A stretch of 64,000 bases of DNA from DAHVFK01 sp035310985 (GTDB lineage Bacteria > Pseudomonadota > Gammaproteobacteria > Burkholderiales > SG8-39), in contig DATGDH010000029.1 of NCBI GenBank assembly GCA_035310985.1, forward strand, positions 67,551 to 131,550, written 5' to 3'. Shown in pieces: positions 43,330 through 52,514 of this stretch (positions are counted from its first letter, which is position 1; the number at the start of each line of letters is the position of its first letter). A program made the position numbers and the translations under genes. The notes under the pieces were generated by a model that saw only the letters and a program-made list of their open reading frames with translations, was not told where the DNA came from and made no database searches.

Positions 43330-44718
43330 TTATGAGGGCGCTGCCGGGAAAGTCAAGGTCACCTTGCAGCCGCGACCTGCCGATGTCGCCGCGCCGATTT
43401 CCAGCCGGGCGCAGTGAGAGGATGCGATTTCGCTCACGATCGAAAGCCCCAGCCCGCTGCCGGTGCCGGAAGTCCCCGGCATGCGGTAAAAGCGCTGCAG
43501 GACCAGCTCGCGCTCTTCGGGCGGAATGCCGGGCCCGTCGTCCTCGACCTCGAGTACCGAATGCGCGGCACCATCGCCAGCCCGCGTACAGGTGCGCACC
43601 GTGACATGGCCACCCGCGGGAACATACTCGAGCGCATTGTGGATCAGGTTTGCGAGCGCCTCGCGCAGCAGGAACTCGCTGCCGCGCACGCGCGCCTCCG
43701 CAAGGTCGAAGCCGAGATCGATGTCGCGCGCCAGGGCGCGGTGCACCCACTCATCGGCAACGCCCTCCACGACGCGACGCATGTCGAGCGTTTCCATGCC
43801 AGCGGCCGCGTTGCCGCCCGGTTCGGCGCGCGCCAGAGCGAGCAGCTGGTTGGCCAGCCGCGCAGTACGCACCGTCGCGAGGTGCACCTGCTCGAGCTCC
43901 ACGCGGCACGACTCCGGCACCGGCTGCGACAATGCCAGCTCGGTGTGCGCCTGCAGGCCGGCGAGCGGGGTACGCAGCTGGTGCGCCGCATTGGCGAGGA
44001 AGCGCTGCTGGTTGCTGTTCGCCTCGGCCACCTGGCCGAAAAGGTCGTTCAACGCACTCACCAGGGGCTTCGCCTCTTCCGGCGCCTGGACGACTTCTAT
44101 CGGCCGCAGATCGCGCGGTGAACGCTCCTTGATCTGCTCGGACAGCCTGTCGAGCGGCGCCAAGCCGGTCTTTACGCCGAACCACAGGATGACCAGCGAG
44201 GCGATCGCGATCAGCAGGGTCGGCACGAGGCTGGAGAGCACGATGTCGCGCACCAGGCGCCTGCGCTTGACGGTGGTTTCGGCCACCTGCACCGTGCAGA
44301 CTTTGCCGCCACAGGGGACCAGAACCGCGACCGCCCGCACGTTGTTGCCGCCGTATGCGTCGTCGTAGGCGATGACGCCGTCCTTGGGCGTGTCGTCAGG
44401 AGGCGCCGGCGGCAAGTCGCGATCGCCGGCGAGCGGCGTGCCGTCGGGCGCCTGCACGCGAAAGTAGATGTGATCGTACCTGTCGGTGCGCAGCACGCGC
44501 TCCGCAGCTTCGGGCAGATCGAGCGTGTAGCGTCCGTCCACGACATCAATGCGCTCGCCGAGCGCCAGCCCGACGTCGATGAGCGCCTGGTCGTAGGCCG
44601 CCTGCGCCGGCTCTATCGACGCGTAATAGGCAACGACCGCGCCGAGCGTCAGCAGTGCCGCGATCGGGAGCAGCAGGCGCCGCAACAACTGCACGCGCAG
44701 GCTTCGCCCGGCGGCCAC
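43330..44718 (-). CDS. Sensor histidine kinase, TctE-like
   Basis: 462 aa from GTG 44718. TM1 at about residues 11-31, a periplasmic domain of about 130 residues containing a VPCGGKVCTVQVAETT segment, TM2 at about 167-185, then HAMP. H-box ANAAHQLRTPLAGLQAH, N-box ALANLIHNALEYV, G-boxes DDGPGIPPEERE and GSGLGLSIVSEIA. The 2CSK-type N-terminal domain fits TctE kinases, which sense carboxylates. It starts 1 base after the 224-aa response regulator gene and is probably its partner. Confidence 0.93.
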   Translation of the reverse strand: MAAGRSLRVQLLRRLLLPIAALLTLGAVVAYYASIEPAQAAYDQALIDVGLALGERIDVVDGRYTLDLPEAAERVLRTDRYDHIYFRVQAPDGTPLAGDRDLPPAPPDDTPKDGVIAYDDAYGGNNVRAVAVLVPCGGKVCTVQVAETTVKRRRLVRDIVLSSLVPTLLIAIASLVILWFGVKTGLAPLDRLSEQIKERSPRDLRPIEVVQAPEEAKPLVSALNDLFGQVAEANSNQQRFLANAAHQLRTPLAGLQAHTELALSQPVPESCRVELEQVHLATVRTARLANQLLALARAEPGGNAAAGMETLDMRRVVEGVADEWVHRALARDIDLGFDLAEARVRGSEFLLREALANLIHNALEYVPAGGHVTVRTCTRAGDGAAHSVLEVEDDGPGIPPEERELVLQRFYRMPGTSGTGSGLGLSIVSEIASSHCARLEIGAATSAGRGCKVTLTFPAAPS

Positions 44719-44719
44719 C

Positions 44720-45394
44720 TCATGCCTCCCTTGGCTCTTCGAGCATGTAGCCGAAGCCGCGCACGGTGCGGATGTGCACGCCGGCCGGCTCGAGTTTGGT
44801 GCGCAGGCGCGAGACGTACACCTCGATTGCGTTGGCCGACAGCTCCTCGCCCCAGCCTACGACCGCCTGGATGATCGAGTCTTTCGAGACGATGCGGCCG
44901 GCGCGCGCGAGCAGCACTTCGAGCACCGCCCACTCGCGTGCTGCAAGCTCAAGCGGCACGCCCGACAAGTACGCGCGCCGCGCGACGGTATCCAGCACCA
45001 GCGGGCCGTGCACCACCTTGGGTCCTGCGCGCGCCTGGCTGCGGCGAATCAGGGCGCGCACGCGCGCCACCAGCTCCGACATCGCGAAGGGTTTGGCGAC
45101 GTAATCGTCCCCGCCGAGGTCGAGGCCCCGAACCCTGTCGTCCAGCGTGTGACGCGCAGTGAGCACCAGTACCGGGGTGGGCTCAGGCATTGCGCGCAGC
45201 CGGCGCAGCACCTCGAAGCCGTCCATGCCGGGCAGTCCGACGTCGAGAATGACCAGGTCGAATCGCTCTTGCTTCATCGCGAGCAACGCCTGCTCACCCC
45301 TAGTCACCGTATCTACGGCATAGCCTTCGGACTCGAGAATGCGGACCAGGCCGCGCGCAAGGATGGCGTCGTCCTCGACGATCAGGATGCGCAT
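44720..45394 (-). CDS. OmpR/TctD-family response regulator (paired with the kinase)
   Basis: 224 aa. Receiver domain with acidic pair VEDD, phospho-acceptor Asp in LVILDVGLPGMDGFEVLRRL and Lys in VAKPFAMSELVAR; C-terminal winged helix with LAAREWAVLEVLLARAGRIVSK and NAIEVYVSRLRTKLEPAGV. It is closely similar along its whole length to the regulator encoded 92 bases upstream (45487-46242), so the two look like a tandem duplication. Possible control of the divergent cox operon is inferred from position. Confidence 0.94.
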   Translation of the reverse strand: MRILIVEDDAILARGLVRILESEGYAVDTVTRGEQALLAMKQERFDLVILDVGLPGMDGFEVLRRLRAMPEPTPVLVLTARHTLDDRVRGLDLGGDDYVAKPFAMSELVARVRALIRRSQARAGPKVVHGPLVLDTVARRAYLSGVPLELAAREWAVLEVLLARAGRIVSKDSIIQAVVGWGEELSANAIEVYVSRLRTKLEPAGVHIRTVRGFGYMLEEPREA

Positions 45395-45486
45395 GCACCG
45401 TGCGCCATGGGTTGACTAGCCGCATGATAGCGGATGGCACCCCGGGCAGGACGGTGCTTGCGCGCGTGTCGCCGCGCGACGGGCGG

Positions 45487-46242
45487 TCAGCTTGCCTTGC
45501 GAGCCGGGTGCTCGAGCAGCATGTAGCCGAAGCCGCGCACGGTGCGGATGCGGATGCCAGCGGGCTCGAGCTTCGCGCGCAGCCGCGAGACGTACACCTC
45601 GATCGCGTTCAGCGACAGGTCGTCGCTCACCCCCGCGACAGCCTCGATGATCGCCTCTTTCGACACCGTGCGCTCGATCCGCTCGAGCAGCACCATCAGC
45701 ACCGACCATTCACGCGCCGCCATCTCGAGCGGCTGGCCGTTCAGCCAGGCGCGGCGCGCGTTCGTATCCAGGGTGAGCGGCCCGTGCACGATGCGCGGAC
45801 CGGTCTGGCCGCGACCGCGCCGTCCGAGCGCGCGCACGCGCGCGGCAAGTTCGGGCAGTGCGAACGGCTTTGGCATGTAGTCGTCCGCGCCCAGGTCGAG
45901 TCCGCGCACGCGGTCGTCGATCGCATCGCGTGCAGTGAGGATCAGCACGGGCTGCGCGTGCCCCGCGGCGCGCATGCGCTTGAGCACCTCGAAGCCGTCC
46001 ATGCCCGGCAGACCGATGTCGAGCACCATCATGTCGAAGCGCTCGGAGGCGATACGTCCAAGCGCGTCCTCGCCGCTCACCGCGGCGGCGACCTCGTAAC
46101 CCTGATTGGCGAGTGCGCGCGTCAGCCCGTTGGCGAGCGAGGCGTCGTCCTCGACGAGCAGCAGGCGCACCGGCGCGGGACCCGAGACCGCAACTGGGGC
46201 GCCGGCGGAGTCCTGAGCGTGGTTGACGTCGATGTGATTCAT
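45487..46242 (-). CDS. OmpR-family response regulator (tandem paralogue)
   Basis: 251 aa. It has a 25-residue N-terminal extension (MNHIDVNHAQDSAGAPVAV), then a full receiver domain (LVEDDASLANGL, MMVLDIGLPGMDGFEVLKRM, MPKPFALPELAAR) and a winged helix (MAAREWSVLMVLLERIERTVSK, NAIEVYVSRLRAKLEPAGI). It resembles the neighbouring 224-aa regulator throughout, and the DNA at their 3' ends is also alike. No second kinase is present. It is the closest regulator to the divergent coxS gene. Confidence 0.94.
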   Translation of the reverse strand: MNHIDVNHAQDSAGAPVAVSGPAPVRLLLVEDDASLANGLTRALANQGYEVAAAVSGEDALGRIASERFDMMVLDIGLPGMDGFEVLKRMRAAGHAQPVLILTARDAIDDRVRGLDLGADDYMPKPFALPELAARVRALGRRGRGQTGPRIVHGPLTLDTNARRAWLNGQPLEMAAREWSVLMVLLERIERTVSKEAIIEAVAGVSDDLSLNAIEVYVSRLRAKLEPAGIRIRTVRGFGYMLLEHPARKAS

Positions 46243-46545
46243 GATCGGCTCCTAGAGGTTAGTTGGCGGTGGGCCGCAGTGCGCGGATTTCGCAACCCTA
46301 GTGTTGCAGGCTTACCGGTTGCTTAAGGGCGCCTTGCTGCCAGCTTACGTGTCCGCCAAATCCGCTCACTTTCAGCTGGTCCAAACGCGCTTGCTGCATC
46401 GCAACATTGCCGTCACGGTAGTGCTTAGCTACCATAAGCCGCGCTAATCGCGCGACCGACCGCCTCGAAGCAGGCCCTTATAAGGGGGCGAGTGCCGGCG
46501 CAGCACATCCGTCCAGCCACAAAGAACCATCCCGAAGGAGGCAAT
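46243..46545. other. Divergent intergenic region before the cox operon
   Basis: 303 bases between the response regulator and coxS. Two short inverted repeats are visible: GCAAC-N6-GTTGC at 46292-46307 and GGTAG-N7-CTACC at 46417-46433; either could be a regulator site. I cannot place a convincing -35/-10 pair. A strong ribosome site (GAAGGAGG) precedes the coxS ATG. Confidence 0.5.
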
Positions 46546-47025
46546 ATGGCAGTGAAGATTTCCATGAAGGTCAACGGCAAGCCCGTCTCGGCCGAGGTCG
46601 AGGCGCGCACCCTGCTGGTGACGTTCATCCGCGAGCATCTCAGACTGACCGGTACACACGTGGGGTGCGACACCGCCCAGTGCGGCGCCTGCACCGTCCA
46701 CATGAACGGCAAGGCAGTGAAGTCGTGCTCGATGCTGGCGATGCAGGCCGAGGGCGCCGAGATCGTGACCATCGAAGGCGTGGCCAAAGCCGACGGCACG
46801 CTGCATCCGATGCAGGCCGCATTCAAGGAGCACCACGGCCTGCAATGCGGCTTCTGCACGCCGGGCATGGTGATGAACGCGATCGACTTCGCCGGCAAGC
46901 ATCCCGGCGCGAGCGAGCAGGAGGTGCGCGAGAGCCTCGAAGGCAATCTGTGCCGCTGCACCGGCTACCACAATATCGTCAAGGCGATCATGGCCGGTTC
47001 CAGGACCATGGCCGCGTCCAAGTGA
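46546..47025 (+). CDS. coxS: Aerobic CO dehydrogenase-type small subunit, [2Fe-2S] protein
   Basis: 159 aa. N-terminal plant-type ferredoxin domain with GCDTAQCGACTVHMNG and VKSCSMLA; C-terminal four-helix domain with QCGFCTPGMVMNA and GNLCRCTGYHNIVKAI. These bind the two [2Fe-2S] clusters that carry electrons from the molybdenum site to FAD. ATG 46546 behind AAGGAGG. First gene of the coxS-L-M order that marks form II enzymes. Confidence 0.95.
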   Translation: MAVKISMKVNGKPVSAEVEARTLLVTFIREHLRLTGTHVGCDTAQCGACTVHMNGKAVKSCSMLAMQAEGAEIVTIEGVAKADGTLHPMQAAFKEHHGLQCGFCTPGMVMNAIDFAGKHPGASEQEVRESLEGNLCRCTGYHNIVKAIMAGSRTMAASK

Positions 47026-47038
47026 AGGAGGACATGCC

Positions 47039-49399
47039 ATGGCCACACCTCTGATCGGCGCTCGCGTAGAGCGCAAAGAAGACTACCGCTTCCTCACCGG
47101 GGCGGGCCAGTACACGGACGACGTGGCGCTTCCGCGCCAGACCTATGCGGTGTTCGTGCGCTCGCCGCACGCGCACGCGAAGATCAAGTCGATCAAGAAG
47201 GACGAGGCGCTCAAGGCGCCGGGTGTGCTCGCCGTCTACACCGGCGAGGACCTCGCCGCGGCCAAGGTCGGCGGGCTGCCCTGCGGCTGGCTGATCACGG
47301 GCACCGACGGCCAGCCGATGAAGGAACCGCCGCACCCGCCGCTCGCCCAGGGCAAGGTGCGCTACGTGGGCGACCACGTCGCGGTGGTCATCGCCGAGAG
47401 CCAGAGCGCGGCGCGCGACGCCGCGGACCTCGTGCAGGTCGATTACGAGCCGCTGCCCGCGGTGGTGGATGCATCCAAGGCAACGCAGAAAGGCGCCCCC
47501 GTACTGCACGACATCGCGCCGGACAACAAGTGCTACACCTGGGCGCTTGGAGACAAGGCCGCGGTCGACGCGGCCTTCGCCAAGGCCGCGCACGTCACAA
47601 AGCTCGATTTCATCAACAACCGGCTGATCCCGAACGCCATCGAGCCGCGCGCGGCGAACGCAACCTATTCGCGCGCCGACGACAGCTACACGCTGTACGT
47701 CGCGAGCCAGAACCCGCACGTCGAGCGGCTGCTGATGACCGCATTCGTACTCGGGCTGCCCGAGCACAAGGTGCGCGTCGTGGCGCCCGACGTCGGCGGC
47801 GGCTTCGGGTCGAAGATCTACCTCTACGCCGAAGACGTGGCGGTCACCTGGGCCTCGCGGCAGCTTGGCCGCCCGGTCAAGTGGACCGCGGAGCGTAGCG
47901 AGTCGTTCGTCTCCGACGCGCATGGACGCGACCATCACACGGTGGCCGAGATGGCGATGGACAGGGACGGCAAGTTCCTTGCCATGCGCGTGCACACCAC
48001 GGCGAACCTCGGCGCCTACCTGTCGACCTTCGCCACGTGCATCCCGACGATCCTGTACGCGACGCTGCTTGCCGGGCAATACACCACGCCCGCCATCTAC
48101 TGTGAGGTCACCGCGGTGTTCACCAACACCGCCCCGGTGGACGCCTACCGTGGCGCCGGGCGACCCGAGGCCACCTACGTCGTGGAACGCCTGGTCGAGA
48201 CGGCGGCGCGCGACATGAAGCTCGACCCGGCCGAAATCCGCCGGCGCAACTTCATCAGGACCTTCCCCTACCAGACGCCGGTCGCGCTGATGTACGACAC
48301 CGGCAACTACGACGCGACCCTCGACGCGGCGATGAAAATGGCCGACGTCGCCGGCTTCCCGAAAAGAAAAGAGGAAGCCGCGAAGCGCGGCAAGCTGAGG
48401 GGCCTGGGCTACACCTGCTACATTGAGGCCTGCGGCATCGCGCCGTCCAACATTGCCGGCGCGCTCGGCGCACGCGCCGGGCTGTTCGAAGCGGGCGAAA
48501 TACGCATGCACCCGACCGGCAGCGTGACGGTGTTCACTGGATCGCACTCGCACGGCCAGGGCCACGAGACCACTTTCGCCCAGGTAGTCGCCGACAGGCT
48601 CGGCCTGCCGATCGAGAGCGTCGACATCGTGCACGGCGACACCTCGAAGGTCCTGTTCGGCATGGGTACCTACGGCTCGCGCTCGATCGCGGTCGGTGGC
48701 ACCGCGATCGTGAAGGCGCTCGACAAGATCGTCGCCAAGGGCAAGAAGATCGCCGCCCACCTCATGGAGGCCGCCGAGACCGACATCGAGTTCGACCGGG
48801 GCGTGTTCAAGGTCGCCGGCACCGATAAGCAGAAGACCATCGGCGAGGTCGCGTTCGCAGCGTACGTGCCGCACAACTATCCGCTGGACAAGCTCGAGCC
48901 CGGCCTGAACGAGAACGCCTTCTACGATCCGACCAACTTCACCTTCCCAGCCGGCAGCTACGTCTGCGAGGTGGAGATCGACCCGGACACCGGCGTCACG
49001 AAGGTGGTCAAGTTCACCGCGGTGGACGATTTCGGCAAGATCATCAATCCGATGATCGTCGAGGGACAGGTGCACGGGGGCCTGACGCAGGGCATCGGCC
49101 AGGCGCTCACCGAGAACTGCCGCTACGATCCGGAGACCGGGCAGCTGCTGAGCGGCTCGTTTACCGACTACTGCATCCCGCGCGCCGACGACGTGCCCTC
49201 GTATCAACTCGACACACGGGAGACCCCCTGCACCCACAACCCGCTCGGGGTGAAGGGTTGCGGCGAAGCGGGTGCCATCGGCGCGCCGGCGGCGGTGATC
49301 AACGCGATCACCGACGCCCTCGGCGTCAGGGATCTGCCGATGCCTGCCACCGCGGAAACCGTGTGGAAGGTGATCCGCGCGAACAGAAAAGCAGCCTGA
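47039..49399 (+). CDS. coxL: Form II CO dehydrogenase-like molybdopterin-binding large subunit
   Basis: 786 aa. Xanthine-oxidase-family molybdenum subunit: N-terminal GARVERKEDYRFLTGAGQYTDD, MCD-binding PDVGGGFGSKIYLYAED, and the catalytic Glu743 in KGCGEAGAIGAP. The active-site loop reads AYRGAGR at residues 369-375 (48143-48163). True CO dehydrogenases (form I) have AYxCSFR there with the copper-binding cysteine; AYRGAGR marks form II, whose CO oxidation is weak or unproven and whose real substrate is often unknown. It catalyses a hydroxylation at the Mo centre with electrons leaving through CoxS and CoxM. Confidence 0.93.
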   Translation: MATPLIGARVERKEDYRFLTGAGQYTDDVALPRQTYAVFVRSPHAHAKIKSIKKDEALKAPGVLAVYTGEDLAAAKVGGLPCGWLITGTDGQPMKEPPHPPLAQGKVRYVGDHVAVVIAESQSAARDAADLVQVDYEPLPAVVDASKATQKGAPVLHDIAPDNKCYTWALGDKAAVDAAFAKAAHVTKLDFINNRLIPNAIEPRAANATYSRADDSYTLYVASQNPHVERLLMTAFVLGLPEHKVRVVAPDVGGGFGSKIYLYAEDVAVTWASRQLGRPVKWTAERSESFVSDAHGRDHHTVAEMAMDRDGKFLAMRVHTTANLGAYLSTFATCIPTILYATLLAGQYTTPAIYCEVTAVFTNTAPVDAYRGAGRPEATYVVERLVETAARDMKLDPAEIRRRNFIRTFPYQTPVALMYDTGNYDATLDAAMKMADVAGFPKRKEEAAKRGKLRGLGYTCYIEACGIAPSNIAGALGARAGLFEAGEIRMHPTGSVTVFTGSHSHGQGHETTFAQVVADRLGLPIESVDIVHGDTSKVLFGMGTYGSRSIAVGGTAIVKALDKIVAKGKKIAAHLMEAAETDIEFDRGVFKVAGTDKQKTIGEVAFAAYVPHNYPLDKLEPGLNENAFYDPTNFTFPAGSYVCEVEIDPDTGVTKVVKFTAVDDFGKIINPMIVEGQVHGGLTQGIGQALTENCRYDPETGQLLSGSFTDYCIPRADDVPSYQLDTRETPCTHNPLGVKGCGEAGAIGAPAAVINAITDALGVRDLPMPATAETVWKVIRANRKAA

Positions 49400-49419
49400 G
49401 AAGGAAAAAGGAGAACACC

Positions 49420-50217
49420 ATGCACGCATTCGAATACCACCGCCCCTCTTCGCTCGCCGACGCGTCCAAGCTGGCGACCAAGGGCGCCGACGCCAAGCTT
49501 CTCGCCGGCGGCCAGAGCCTGGTGCAGACAATGAAGCTGCGCCTGTCCGCGCCGAGCGACCTCGTAGATCTGAACGCGATCGGCGAGCTGCGCGGCATCA
49601 AGTCCGACGGCAAGACGGTCACCATTGGTGCGATGACGCGCCACGCGGAGGTGGCGTCCTCCGCCGACGTCAAGAAGGCGATCCCCGCGCTCGCCGCGCT
49701 CGCCAGCATGATCGGCGACCGGCAGGTGCGCCACCAGGGAACGATCGGCGGCTCGCTCGCCAACAACGACCCCGCCGCCGACTACCCGGCCGCGGTCCTC
49801 GGGCTCGGCGCCACGGTCGTCACCAACAAGCGCAGGATCGAGGCCGACAAATTCTTCAAGGGCATGTTCGAGACCGCGCTCGAGGGCGGCGAGATCATCA
49901 CGCAAGTCTCGTTCCCCGTGCCGAAGCGCGCCGCGTACACGAAATTCAAGAACCCGGCCTCGCGCTTTGCCATCGTCGGCGTGTTCGTCGCCGACACCGG
50001 CAGCGGGGTACGCGTGGCGGTTACCGGAGCCGGGCCGAGCGTATTCCGCCAGGGCGACATGGAGAAGGCGCTGTCGGCCAGGTTCGACCCCGCATCCGTC
50101 GCCAGCGTCAAGCAGAAGGCGGACGGCCTGAACAGCGACCTGCACGCAAGCGCGGAGTATCGGGCTCACCTCGTCACGGTCATGGCCAAGCGCGCGGTGG
50201 AAGCGGCGATGAAATAG
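49420..50217 (+). CDS. coxM: CO dehydrogenase-type medium subunit, FAD-binding
   Basis: 265 aa from ATG 49420 behind AAAAAGGAGAA. FAD-binding PCMH-type fold: KLLAGGQSLVQTMKLRL binds the FAD pyrophosphate, and RHQGTIGGSLANNDPAADYPAAVL is the second flavin motif (here TIGGSLANNDPAAD). C-terminal CO_deh_flav_C domain. It takes electrons from CoxS and passes them to the quinone pool. Third gene in the S-L-M order; a hairpin follows before coxD. Confidence 0.95.
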   Translation: MHAFEYHRPSSLADASKLATKGADAKLLAGGQSLVQTMKLRLSAPSDLVDLNAIGELRGIKSDGKTVTIGAMTRHAEVASSADVKKAIPALAALASMIGDRQVRHQGTIGGSLANNDPAADYPAAVLGLGATVVTNKRRIEADKFFKGMFETALEGGEIITQVSFPVPKRAAYTKFKNPASRFAIVGVFVADTGSGVRVAVTGAGPSVFRQGDMEKALSARFDPASVASVKQKADGLNSDLHASAEYRAHLVTVMAKRAVEAAMK

Positions 50218-50240
50218 CCGCCTTCGCCGCGTCGCTCGCG

Positions 50241-50271
50241 AACGGCCCGCCCCTGGCGGGCCGTTTCTTTT
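50241..50271 (+). terminator. Terminator-like hairpin between coxM and coxD
   Basis: AACGGCCCGCC and GGCGGGCCGTT form an 11-bp stem around CCT, followed by TCTTTTCT. As it sits inside the cox gene set it may act as a partial terminator that lowers accessory-gene expression relative to the subunits. Confidence 0.8.
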
Positions 50272-50302
50272 CTACAATGTGCCTTTTGCAGGTCCTCCCG
50301 CC

Positions 50303-51214
50303 ATGGCCCGCCCACTGCCGAAATCGATCGACGAAACCCAGCAGCTGCTCACCTCGGCCGATTACGTCGCCGACCGCAGCCTCGCCACCGCTCTGTTCCT
50401 GGCGCTCGCCATGCGGCGCCCCCTGTTCCTCGAGGGCGAGGCCGGAGTCGGCAAGACCGAGATCGCGAAGGTCATCGCCGAAGCGCTCGGCCGCGAGTTG
50501 ATCCGGCTGCAATGCTACGAGGGCTTGGACATCGCGCAGGCGGCCTACGAGTGGAACTACTCGCGCCAGATGATCGAAATCCGCCTGGCGGAGGCGGCGG
50601 GCGAAAAGTCCAAGGAAAAGATCTCGCAGGACATCTTCAACGAGCGCTTCCTGGTCAAGCGCCCCCTGGCGCGGGCGCTCGAGGGCAAGCCCGGCAGTGC
50701 ACCGGTGCTGCTGATCGACGAGCTCGACCGCACCGACGAGCCCTTCGAGGCGTACCTGCTCGAGGTGCTCTCCGACTGGCAGATCTCGATTCCCGAGATC
50801 GGTACCCTGCGCGCCATCGAGCCGCCCATCGTGGTCATCACCTCGAACCGAACGCGGGAGATCCACGACGCAGTAAAGCGACGCTGCTTCTACCACTGGG
50901 TCGATTACCCTGACGCGGCGCGCGAGCTCGAGATCCTCAAGCGCAAGGCACCCAAGGCGGCCGAGGCGTTGTCCAGGGAAGTGGTCGCCTTCGTGCAGCG
51001 CCTGCGCAGCGTCGAGTTGTTCAAACTGCCGGGCGTCGCCGAGACCATCGACTGGGCCAACTGCCTGGTTGCGCTCGACCGCATTGCGCTCGATCCCGAG
51101 ACCGTGAACAACACGCTCGGCGTGCTGCTCAAGTACCAGGACGACATCGAAAAGATTGCCGGCGAAGAGGCGACGCGCCTGGTCGCGGACGCGAAGGCGG
51201 CGGCCGCCGCCTGA
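50303..51214 (+). CDS. coxD: MoxR-type AAA+ ATPase CoxD
   Basis: 303 aa from ATG 50303; a GTG at 50279 is an alternative. Walker A LEGEAGVGKTEIAKVIA, Walker B APVLLIDELDRTDEPFEA, and sensor ITSNRTREIHDAVKRRC. CoxD with CoxE matures the Mo-hydroxylase active site (in Oligotropha it helps build the Mo-S-Cu centre). In form II operons the target is the Mo site in general. Followed 6 bases later by malonyl-CoA decarboxylase rather than directly by coxE. Confidence 0.94.
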   Translation: MARPLPKSIDETQQLLTSADYVADRSLATALFLALAMRRPLFLEGEAGVGKTEIAKVIAEALGRELIRLQCYEGLDIAQAAYEWNYSRQMIEIRLAEAAGEKSKEKISQDIFNERFLVKRPLARALEGKPGSAPVLLIDELDRTDEPFEAYLLEVLSDWQISIPEIGTLRAIEPPIVVITSNRTREIHDAVKRRCFYHWVDYPDAARELEILKRKAPKAAEALSREVVAFVQRLRSVELFKLPGVAETIDWANCLVALDRIALDPETVNNTLGVLLKYQDDIEKIAGEEATRLVADAKAAAAA

Positions 51215-51220
51215 GCAGCG

Positions 51221-52513
51221 ATGCGCGTACCAACCCTGCTGGGGCGTCTGATCGCCACGGGTCTGCGGCGTGGAGCGAACGGCACGCGCCGGGCCGAGAA
51301 CCTGTGCCACGCACTGCTCTCGGAGCGCGGCGAAGCCGCCGGTACGGCGCTCGCGCGCGAGACGCTCGATGCCTGCGGGTCACTGGACGACGCGGGCCGC
51401 GCAAGGCTGTTCGATGCGCTGGCGCGGGACTTCTCCCCCGACCCTGAGCGCGTCGCGCGCGCGGCCGAGGCCTACCGGCGCGACCCCTCCGCGACGAACC
51501 AGGTTCACCTGCAGGCCGCGGTGGAAGCGCCGCGCCAGGAGCTCTTTCGGCGCCTGAACATGGCCCCGGGGGGCACCGCCGCGCTCGTAGCGCTGCGCCG
51601 GAAGCTGCTCGGCGCGCTGCCGCAGCATCCGGAATGGGTCGCGGTAGACGCCGACCTGCTGCACCTGCTGCGCTCCTGGTTCAACCGGGGGTTCCTCGTG
51701 CTCAAGCGCATCGACTGGCGCAGCTCGGCGATCGTGCTCGAGAAGCTCATCCAGTACGAGGCGGTGCACGAGATCAAGGGCTGGCCCGATCTTCACCGCC
51801 GGCTCGAGTCCGACCGGCGCTGTTTCGCATTCTTTCATCCGGCGCTGCCCGACGAGCCGCTGATCTTCATCGAAGTGGCGCTGACGCGCGGCATGGCTGG
51901 ACGCGTGCAGCCGCTGCTCGACGTCAGCGCCCCGCTCGGCGATCCGCAGCGGGCGCGCTGCGCGATGTTCTATTCGATCACCAACTGCCAGGAGGGCCTG
52001 CGCGGCGTGTCGTTCGGCAACTTCCTGATCAAGCAGGTCGCCGAGGAGCTGCGTCGCGAGCTGCCGCAGCTGCGCGTCTTCGCCACGCTGTCGCCGATCC
52101 CGGGTTTCGCGCAGTGGCTGCGCGGCCAGAAGCAGCCGGGCCTCGAACGCCTCGGTCAGCGCGGCTGGCACGAAGCGAAAGACACCGACGCGCTCGCGGC
52201 GCGGCTCATGCCCCTTTGCGCGCGCTACCTGGCGCAGGCCAAGCGCGGCGACGATCCCCTCGACCCGGTCGCGCGCTTCCACCTGGGCAACGGTGCGACG
52301 CTCGAGCGCATCAATTGGCTGGCAGACACCTCTTCGGCGGGGATCGAGTCCTCGGCCGGCATGATGGCGAACTACGTCTACCGGCTCGACCAGGTGGAGC
52401 ACAATCACGAGCTGTTCGTGAACGAACACCGCGTGATCGCGTCGCGTCACATCGAGCGCCTGCTGCGCGAGGGGCCGGCCGAAGAGCACCGCCCGGCCAC
52501 AGCGAGCGTCTGA
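51221..52513 (+). CDS. Malonyl-CoA decarboxylase
   Basis: 430 aa, MLYCD/MatA family. Helical N-terminal domain (residues 1-150) followed by a GNAT-like catalytic domain with SSAIVLEKLIQYEAVHEI, the family stretch RRCFAFFHPALPDEPLIFIEVAL, TNCQEGLRGVSFGNFLIKQV, and ATLSPIPGFAQWL with the catalytic serine. The final region FHLGNGATLERINWLADTS carries the conserved active-site Asn and His residues. It decarboxylates malonyl-CoA to acetyl-CoA. It lies between coxD (6-base gap) and coxE (1-base gap), which is unusual; usual neighbours would be malonate or fatty-acid genes. Confidence 0.93.
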   Translation: MRVPTLLGRLIATGLRRGANGTRRAENLCHALLSERGEAAGTALARETLDACGSLDDAGRARLFDALARDFSPDPERVARAAEAYRRDPSATNQVHLQAAVEAPRQELFRRLNMAPGGTAALVALRRKLLGALPQHPEWVAVDADLLHLLRSWFNRGFLVLKRIDWRSSAIVLEKLIQYEAVHEIKGWPDLHRRLESDRRCFAFFHPALPDEPLIFIEVALTRGMAGRVQPLLDVSAPLGDPQRARCAMFYSITNCQEGLRGVSFGNFLIKQVAEELRRELPQLRVFATLSPIPGFAQWLRGQKQPGLERLGQRGWHEAKDTDALAARLMPLCARYLAQAKRGDDPLDPVARFHLGNGATLERINWLADTSSAGIESSAGMMANYVYRLDQVEHNHELFVNEHRVIASRHIERLLREGPAEEHRPATASV

Positions 52514-52514
52514 C

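Noticed and set aside
46988..49531. 847-codon minus-strand frame opposite coxL
   Set aside because: Exact antisense of a well-recognised CoxL; its composition (His, Arg, Val, Gly rich) is that of a GC shadow and no motif is seen.
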